Shown: piece after piece, positions 59,555 to 64,000 of the stretch
Position numbering within the stretch: the stretch's first letter is position 1
How the letters are laid out: each line of letters starts with the position of its first letter
NCBI GenBank assembly: GCA_964425595.1
Contig: CAYRMW010000003.1
Location: 1-64,000 of the forward strand
DNA length: 64,000 nt
Origin: Caccovicinus sp964425595
GTDB taxonomy: Bacteria; Bacillota; Clostridia; Lachnospirales; Lachnospiraceae
Direction of reading: 5' to 3'
Notes under the pieces: model-generated
What the model saw: the letters and a program-made list of their open reading frames with translations, nothing else
Database searches by the model: none
What the model was told of the DNA's origin: nothing
Position numbers and translations under genes: made by a program

Positions 59555-60334
59555 ATGTTGTCAAATGGCGTTCGCGGCGCGCTGCAGCCACTTGCCCGGG
59601 GACTTCTGGGAAAATATGCCCAGCCGTCTGAGAAGCCGGAACCTGCAGTCTATGCTCTTGAGGATATGCTGAAGGAACTGACCGCCTTCTCAGACGAAGA
59701 CTGGATGCCCTATGTGTTTTCCCGTGAGCCGTTAAACGGAAAATTTCAGGATGCGCAGCGGAGACGCTTAATGACCGGGGCACTGGAATGCGGAAGAGCA
59801 TATGCAGCAGAGTACCGTCAGCGGTATGGCACCGCCGATGCCGAGGTCATCGCCCGGCAGATGGACATGCAGGTAGACTACCCGGTGATCCCGGAGAAGA
59901 CCGACCGGGTGCTGTTTGCGGAGTTCCGTGAACCCAGGACCATACATATCTACATGGATGCGGTGAAAAAAGCGGAAACGTTTCTCAAGGACCCGAAGAT
60001 CCGGCTGATTTTGACGGATAAGCTTAAGATCAGCCGTCTTCTCCTGGCGCATGAGCTGTTCCATGCCGTGGAAGAGCAGAACAAGGACCATATTTATACG
60101 CGGATCGAGAAGATCCGCCTGTGGTCCATGGGACCGCTCCACAATGACTCCCCGATCATTGTCTTGAGTGAGATCGCAGCCATGGCCTTCGCCGGAGAAC
60201 TGGAAGGGCTTCCCTATGCTCCCTGGGTGATGGATGTATTTTTAGTCTATGGATATTCTCCGTCGGAAGCCAGCGGGCTCTACGAGGAGATGATGAGCCT
60301 GGCCGGAAAGGCGCTTCATGCTCCGACGGATTAG
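59555..60334 (+). CDS. HExxH metalloprotein of unknown function
   Basis: A 259-residue protein that I do not recognise as a named family. LLAHELFHAVEEQ contains the zinc-metallopeptidase motif HELFH (His166, Glu167, His170), and a late acidic helix LSEIAAMAF could provide the third ligand, as in ImmA/IrrE-type or gluzincin folds. There is no signal peptide. It starts three bases after the hydantoinase-like gene, with GGAGG before the ATG, so the two are probably a functional pair. Confidence 0.8.
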   Translation: MLSNGVRGALQPLARGLLGKYAQPSEKPEPAVYALEDMLKELTAFSDEDWMPYVFSREPLNGKFQDAQRRRLMTGALECGRAYAAEYRQRYGTADAEVIARQMDMQVDYPVIPEKTDRVLFAEFREPRTIHIYMDAVKKAETFLKDPKIRLILTDKLKISRLLLAHELFHAVEEQNKDHIYTRIEKIRLWSMGPLHNDSPIIVLSEIAAMAFAGELEGLPYAPWVMDVFLVYGYSPSEASGLYEEMMSLAGKALHAPTD

Positions 60335-60349
60335 TTTAAGGAGGCTTTA

Positions 60350-61399
60350 ATGAGTTTATACATTTCCTATGACGTGGTGAAGGAAACCATCAAAAAAGCT
60401 CTGCTTCAGGCGGGGCTTACCGAAGAGCAGGCGGAAACCTGCGCGACGATTCACGCCCAGTCCAGCGCGGACGGCGTGGAGAGCCATGGCTTAAATCGTG
60501 TTCCCCGCTTTGTGGACTATGTCCGCAAGGGATGGGTCGATCCTCAGGGAAAGCCTGAACTGACCGGAGCTAAAGGCGCGGTGGAAAATTACGACGGCCA
60601 TCTTGGGATCGGTATTTTGAACGGGCTCTTCTGCGCGGACCGGGCCGTTGAACTGGCCAGGGTTCATGGGATCGGGTGCGTTTCCCTGCGCAACACGACC
60701 CACTGGATGCGGGGCGGGACCTACGCCTGGCGTATGGCCGAAGCAGGTTACGCGGGAATCTGCTGGATCAATACCGAAAGCTGCATGCCTCTCTGGGGCA
60801 GCGATGAGCAGAGCGTGGGAAATAATCCGTTTTGCGTTGCCATTCCCAGAGAACACGGGCCGGTGGTCCTGGATATGGCGATGAGTCAGTACGCTTATGG
60901 AAAACTGGAGGTTTACCGTCTGGCAGGCAGGCAGCTGCCTTACCCGGGCGGCTTTGACCGGGACGGCAGCCTGACGACCGACCCCGCGGCGATCGAGCAA
61001 AGCCGCAGGATACTTCCCACGGGGTACTGGAAGGGAAGCAGCATGGCGTTGGTATTGGATCTGGCCGCAGCGATGCTCGCAAACGGCAACACCGGTACGG
61101 ACATGGATGAAATAGGAAAGGGAAGCTGCGGAGGCTGCTGTCAGATCTTTATCGCTTTTGACCCCTATCTGTTCGGGACAAAAGAGGAGATTCAGGAAAA
61201 GATCGACCGGCGGATCGACAAAGTCCATGCCAGCCACCCGGACCACGAAGGGGGATATGTCTCCTATCCCGGAGAAAGGACCGTATCGACCCGCGTAAAG
61301 AGCATGGAAAAGGGCGTATCGGTCAATGAAGAGGTATGGCAGCAGGTATGCGCGCTGGCAGAAGGGAAGTTTGACTGCGCCGACCTGGCAAGCGGCTGA
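60350..61399 (+). CDS. 2,3-diketo-L-gulonate reductase-like (Ldh/DlgD family) dehydrogenase
   Basis: A 349-residue NAD(P)-dependent reductase of the malate/lactate dehydrogenase-2 family, close to E. coli YiaK (DlgD). Shared segments are ESHGLNRVPRFVDYV, NTTHWMRGGTYAWRMAEAGY, RLAGRQLPYPGGFDRDG and RRILPTGYWKGSSMALVLD. The family reduces 2-oxo acids, and YiaK acts on 2,3-diketo-L-gulonate. The next gene is a YiaL homologue, as in the E. coli yia operon. GGAGG precedes the ATG. Confidence 0.92.
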   Translation: MSLYISYDVVKETIKKALLQAGLTEEQAETCATIHAQSSADGVESHGLNRVPRFVDYVRKGWVDPQGKPELTGAKGAVENYDGHLGIGILNGLFCADRAVELARVHGIGCVSLRNTTHWMRGGTYAWRMAEAGYAGICWINTESCMPLWGSDEQSVGNNPFCVAIPREHGPVVLDMAMSQYAYGKLEVYRLAGRQLPYPGGFDRDGSLTTDPAAIEQSRRILPTGYWKGSSMALVLDLAAAMLANGNTGTDMDEIGKGSCGGCCQIFIAFDPYLFGTKEEIQEKIDRRIDKVHASHPDHEGGYVSYPGERTVSTRVKSMEKGVSVNEEVWQQVCALAEGKFDCADLASG

Positions 61400-61413
61400 T
61401 AAGGAGGGTAACC

Positions 61414-61869
61414 ATGTTATTTGCAGAACACACGATTGCGGAAAAGTATAATTATCTGGATGAAAAATTTCATCGCGCTTATGAATGGCTGAAAAATACG
61501 GATCTTGCCTCGATCAAAGCCGGCAGTTATCCGATCATGGGCGACGCGGTGGTCGCTAACGTGCAGGAATACACCACGTTCCCGCCGAGCGAAGGATATT
61601 TTGAAACACACGAAAAGTTTTTCGATATCCAATATGTAATATCCGGGATCGAACGGTTCGGGATATGCAAGCGCGAGGGGCTGACAGTGCGTTCGGTCGA
61701 TCAGGCTGCCGATCTGATCTTTTATGAAGAGCCGGAGTACAGCGGAAGCGTGATCCTTGGGCCTGGGGATCTGGTCGTCGTTGCGCCGGAAGACGCGCAT
61801 AAACCCAGATGCCAGGCAGGAAGCGAGCCATGCGCCGTACGGAAAGTGGTTATTAAAGTCGCAATTTAA
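61414..61869 (+). CDS. YiaL/YhcH family protein (DUF386)
   Basis: A 151-residue YiaL/YhcH family cupin-like protein with THEKFFDIQYVISGIERFG and LGPGDLVVVAPEDAHKPRCQ, including the expected metal His and Glu. It directly follows the DlgD-like gene, matching yiaK-yiaL order. It may act as a sugar-acid anomerase or isomerase. This is inferred from the family. It is clearly different from the copy at 53430. Confidence 0.92.
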   Translation: MLFAEHTIAEKYNYLDEKFHRAYEWLKNTDLASIKAGSYPIMGDAVVANVQEYTTFPPSEGYFETHEKFFDIQYVISGIERFGICKREGLTVRSVDQAADLIFYEEPEYSGSVILGPGDLVVVAPEDAHKPRCQAGSEPCAVRKVVIKVAI

Positions 61870-61886
61870 AAATGAGGAGGTATAGT

Positions 61887-62579
61887 ATGAGTGTATACGA
61901 TTTAGGAAATGGGCTGCGTGTTGTTGACTTGACGAAGGAACTGGATCCGGCAACGGAAACCAGAAGATGCCATCTGTTCCGGTTTAATACCGGAGGACCG
62001 ATCCCGGATTTCCACACGATCATGGATCTGACCAGCCATCTGGGTACCCATGTGGAGTGCCCCTATCATCACGATGACAACTGGCCTTCCGTAGCCGATC
62101 TGCCTCTGACAACGTTTATGGGAAGAGCGCTTTATCTGGATTTTAAAGACACTCTGGCGCCTAATTCCCATATCACGGCAGCAGACCTTGACCGGATCAC
62201 GGCCGGAAAATTGAAGGATGGCGATATCCTGATCCTGGATTCTTCCTACAAACTGGCGCCGTTTACGCCAGCGACCAATACCGAGGTGGATAAGCGGCTG
62301 TTTGTCAATGGGGAAACGGCGCAATGGTGCGTTGACCATAAAGTCCGCTGTGTAGGATTTGGCGACGGCGTATCGATCGAAAACTGCAATGAAGATGTAA
62401 AGCCGTTCCATGACATCTGCATGGCAGAAAACATCGTATTCCTTGAGGTACTGAAAAATCTGGAAGAGCTGACCACAGATACGTTCTTTATGTCCTATGC
62501 GCCGATGCCCATCAAGGGACTGGATTCCTGCCCGATCCGCGCGTACGCGATCGAGGGCCTGGCTGAGTTTTCAAAATAA
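61887..62579 (+). CDS. Cyclase-family metal-dependent hydrolase
   Basis: A 230-residue protein of the cyclase/kynurenine formamidase-like family. The metal motif appears as HLGTHVECPYHHDD (residues 51-64; His51 and His55 among the likely ligands), close to the HxGTHxDxPxH family signature. Such enzymes hydrolyse amides or lactones such as N-formylkynurenine or isatin. Here a lactonase or amidase step would fit beside a hydantoinase-like ATPase. The ATG at 61887 follows GAGGAGG by six bases. Confidence 0.9.
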   Translation: MSVYDLGNGLRVVDLTKELDPATETRRCHLFRFNTGGPIPDFHTIMDLTSHLGTHVECPYHHDDNWPSVADLPLTTFMGRALYLDFKDTLAPNSHITAADLDRITAGKLKDGDILILDSSYKLAPFTPATNTEVDKRLFVNGETAQWCVDHKVRCVGFGDGVSIENCNEDVKPFHDICMAENIVFLEVLKNLEELTTDTFFMSYAPMPIKGLDSCPIRAYAIEGLAEFSK

Positions 62580-62597
62580 GTTAAGAGGTGTAAGGAT

Positions 62598-63512
62598 ATG
62601 CGAATTGCGGTAATTGGTGCCGGAGCAATGGGATCCATTTACGGAGGGCACCTGGCCGAACACAACGAAGTGATCATGGTCGATGCCTCGCAGGCTGTGG
62701 TCGATCAGATCAACCAGGTGGGGGTCACCCTGCTGGAAAATGATGAGGAGCATATATTCAAACCATCCGCAGTGACGGACACGGCTTCCCTGGAGCCGGT
62801 GGATCTGATCATCCTTTTTGTCAAGTCGCTGTTTTCCGAGACCGCTCTGGAGCAGAATCGCGGCATCATCGGGCCGGATACCTATCTGATGACACTCCAG
62901 AACGGCTCCGGGCATGAGGATATATTAAGTAAATTTGTCCCTGAAGACCGCGTGATCATCGGAACGACCAATGATAACGGCGCAGTCCTCGGACCGGCCC
63001 ATGTGCGCCATGCCGGCGCCGGAGAAACCAATTTCGGCCTGATGACAGGAAAGGAAGATCCTTTCCTGTACCGCCTGAAGGATACGCTGGATGCGTGCGG
63101 ATTCCAGGCGACGGTCAGCAGCAACATCCAGCAGCTGATCTGGAACAAGCTGTTTGTGAACATCTCGCTCAGCGCGGTTACCGGCATCCTCCAGGTCGAT
63201 ATGGGCTACATCACGGAAAATGAATATGCCTGGCAGATGACGGCCGGGCTGGTCCATGAAGCCGTGGCCGTAGCCCATGGCCTCGGACTGGAAGCGGACG
63301 AAGAGGCGATCCTTCAGAAAGTCCGGACGACTTCCCAGATGTCGCCTAATGGCTGTACATCCATCCGGGCAGATCTGCGGGACGGACGGAAAACGGAAGT
63401 GGAAGCCATCAGCGGCTCCGTCGTACGGGCAGCAAAAAAGTGCGGGATCGCTGTCCCGCGGCATGAGTTTGTGGTCCAGATGGTCCATGCGATGGAAGGA
63501 AAAAGAAGTTGA
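62598..63512 (+). CDS. Ketopantoate reductase family dehydrogenase (ApbA/PanE-like)
   Basis: A 304-residue NADP-dependent reductase with the Rossmann motif MRIAVIGAGAMGSIYGGHLA and the C-terminal helical domain of the PanE family (WNKLFVNISLSAVTGILQVD, containing the catalytic Lys). Its place in this catabolic operon, away from other pantothenate genes, suggests another 2-hydroxy or 2-oxo acid substrate, rather than true pantothenate synthesis. AAGAGGTG precedes the ATG. Confidence 0.88.
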   Translation: MRIAVIGAGAMGSIYGGHLAEHNEVIMVDASQAVVDQINQVGVTLLENDEEHIFKPSAVTDTASLEPVDLIILFVKSLFSETALEQNRGIIGPDTYLMTLQNGSGHEDILSKFVPEDRVIIGTTNDNGAVLGPAHVRHAGAGETNFGLMTGKEDPFLYRLKDTLDACGFQATVSSNIQQLIWNKLFVNISLSAVTGILQVDMGYITENEYAWQMTAGLVHEAVAVAHGLGLEADEEAILQKVRTTSQMSPNGCTSIRADLRDGRKTEVEAISGSVVRAAKKCGIAVPRHEFVVQMVHAMEGKRS

Positions 63513-63550
63513 TGCCGGAATGAGATAAGCGGCAGAGGGAGAGAAGAGAA

Positions 63551-64000
63551 ATGAGGGCAGTACAGATTCTGAAGCCAGGTGAATTGAGACTTTTGGACAT
63601 CCCCAAGCCAGAGATCGATCCGCACAATAATGTATTAGTGCGAATGACCGCTGCGGGAATCTGTGGTTCGGATATTGGGATCTATCATGGGACAAATGCC
63701 GCCGCCACCTATCCCAGGATCATCGGACATGAGATGGTCGGAGTGCTGGAGGAGACCGGGGAAGGGGTTAAGAAGCTTAAGCCCGGTGACCGGGTGATCA
63801 TCAACCAGGTGATCAGCTGCGGAACCTGTTATCCGTGTCGGATCGGCAGGGGAAATGTGTGCGACCACCTTCAGGTGAGAGGCGTACATACGGACGGCGG
63901 CTACCGAGACTATATCGCTGTCCCGGAGGACGACTGTTATCTTTTGCCGGATGAGCTGAAGGATGCAGACGCGGTGATGATTGAACCGACTACGATCGCT
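63551..64000 (+). CDS. Zinc-dependent alcohol dehydrogenase (RspB/YjjN-like), truncated by window
   Basis: The first 150 residues of a medium-chain zinc dehydrogenase. The catalytic zinc ligands begin with Cys38 (AGICGSD) and His60-Glu61 (GHEMVG). The structural zinc site is Cys90, Cys93, Cys96 and Cys104 (SCGTCYPCRIGRGNVC). It is most like the sugar-acid oxidoreductases RspB and YjjN (L-galactonate dehydrogenase). It continues past the window end. It suggests that the operon includes oxidation of a hydroxy acid. Confidence 0.9.
   Translation, partial: MRAVQILKPGELRLLDIPKPEIDPHNNVLVRMTAAGICGSDIGIYHGTNAAATYPRIIGHEMVGVLEETGEGVKKLKPGDRVIINQVISCGTCYPCRIGRGNVCDHLQVRGVHTDGGYRDYIAVPEDDCYLLPDELKDADAVMIEPTTIA

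Overview
The window is 64 kb of ordinary bacterial chromosome from a low- to mid-GC Gram-positive anaerobe, most likely a spore-forming clostridium of the Lachnospiraceae type. The evidence is strong AGGAGG ribosome binding sites, several TTG/GTG starts, a GerW/DUF2953 sporulation pair, an Asp23 protein, short HisG paired with HisZ, an RqcH/NFACT protein, FakA, and clostridial gene orders such as yicC-gmk-rpoZ-rimO-pgsA-cinA. I see no rRNA, tRNA, CRISPR array, insertion sequence or prophage.

Layout. 0-2.5 kb: a phosphatase, a DUF1848 protein with a C-terminal radical-SAM-like cysteine motif, and a repeat-rich surface protein. 2.5-12.8 kb: rqcH (minus strand) divergent from a housekeeping run yicC-gmk-rpoZ-rimO-pgsA-cinA, followed by two unknown proteins and the sporulation pair DUF2953-gerW. 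12.8-26.3 kb: rpmB divergent from asp23-fakA-recG, then a nitroreductase, rsmD-coaD, RNA-modifying enzymes, a HAD hydrolase, an SDR and trpS. 26.5-37 kb: recU, a histidine operon (hisZ-G-D-B-A and a pseudo-HisF/HisI/HisE fusion), pepT, aroE-aroK and a split ThrE-type exporter. 37-44.5 kb: a secreted cell-wall-binding protein facing a seven-gene operon made of a two-component system, a VTC polyphosphate-polymerase-like protein, DUF4956, a GT2-GtrA fusion, a phosphodiester glycosidase and a membrane protein.

44.5-52.5 kb is a carbohydrate import locus resembling the B. subtilis yes/yte rhamnogalacturonan systems: lipoprotein binding protein, two permeases, YesM/YesN-type kinase and regulator, an amidohydrolase and a GH105 unsaturated glucuronyl hydrolase. 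52.6-54.7 kb (minus strand) holds GntR-YhcH-M28 peptidase. A divergent second GntR regulator starts a long catabolic operon that runs off the window: transporter, hydantoinase/oxoprolinase-like ATPase, HExxH metalloprotein, DlgD-like reductase, YiaL-like protein, cyclase-family hydrolase, ketopantoate-reductase-like dehydrogenase and RspB-like zinc dehydrogenase. This set looks like an uncharacterised pathway for a sugar acid or related small molecule.

The most notable unexplained structure is a 47-48 bp palindromic repeat present three times (26413, 46119, 52537), each time placed directly after the T-tract of an intrinsic terminator. Also notable are three TTGTATGCA sites between the divergent GntR genes, and a fused HisF-like domain that has lost both catalytic aspartates.
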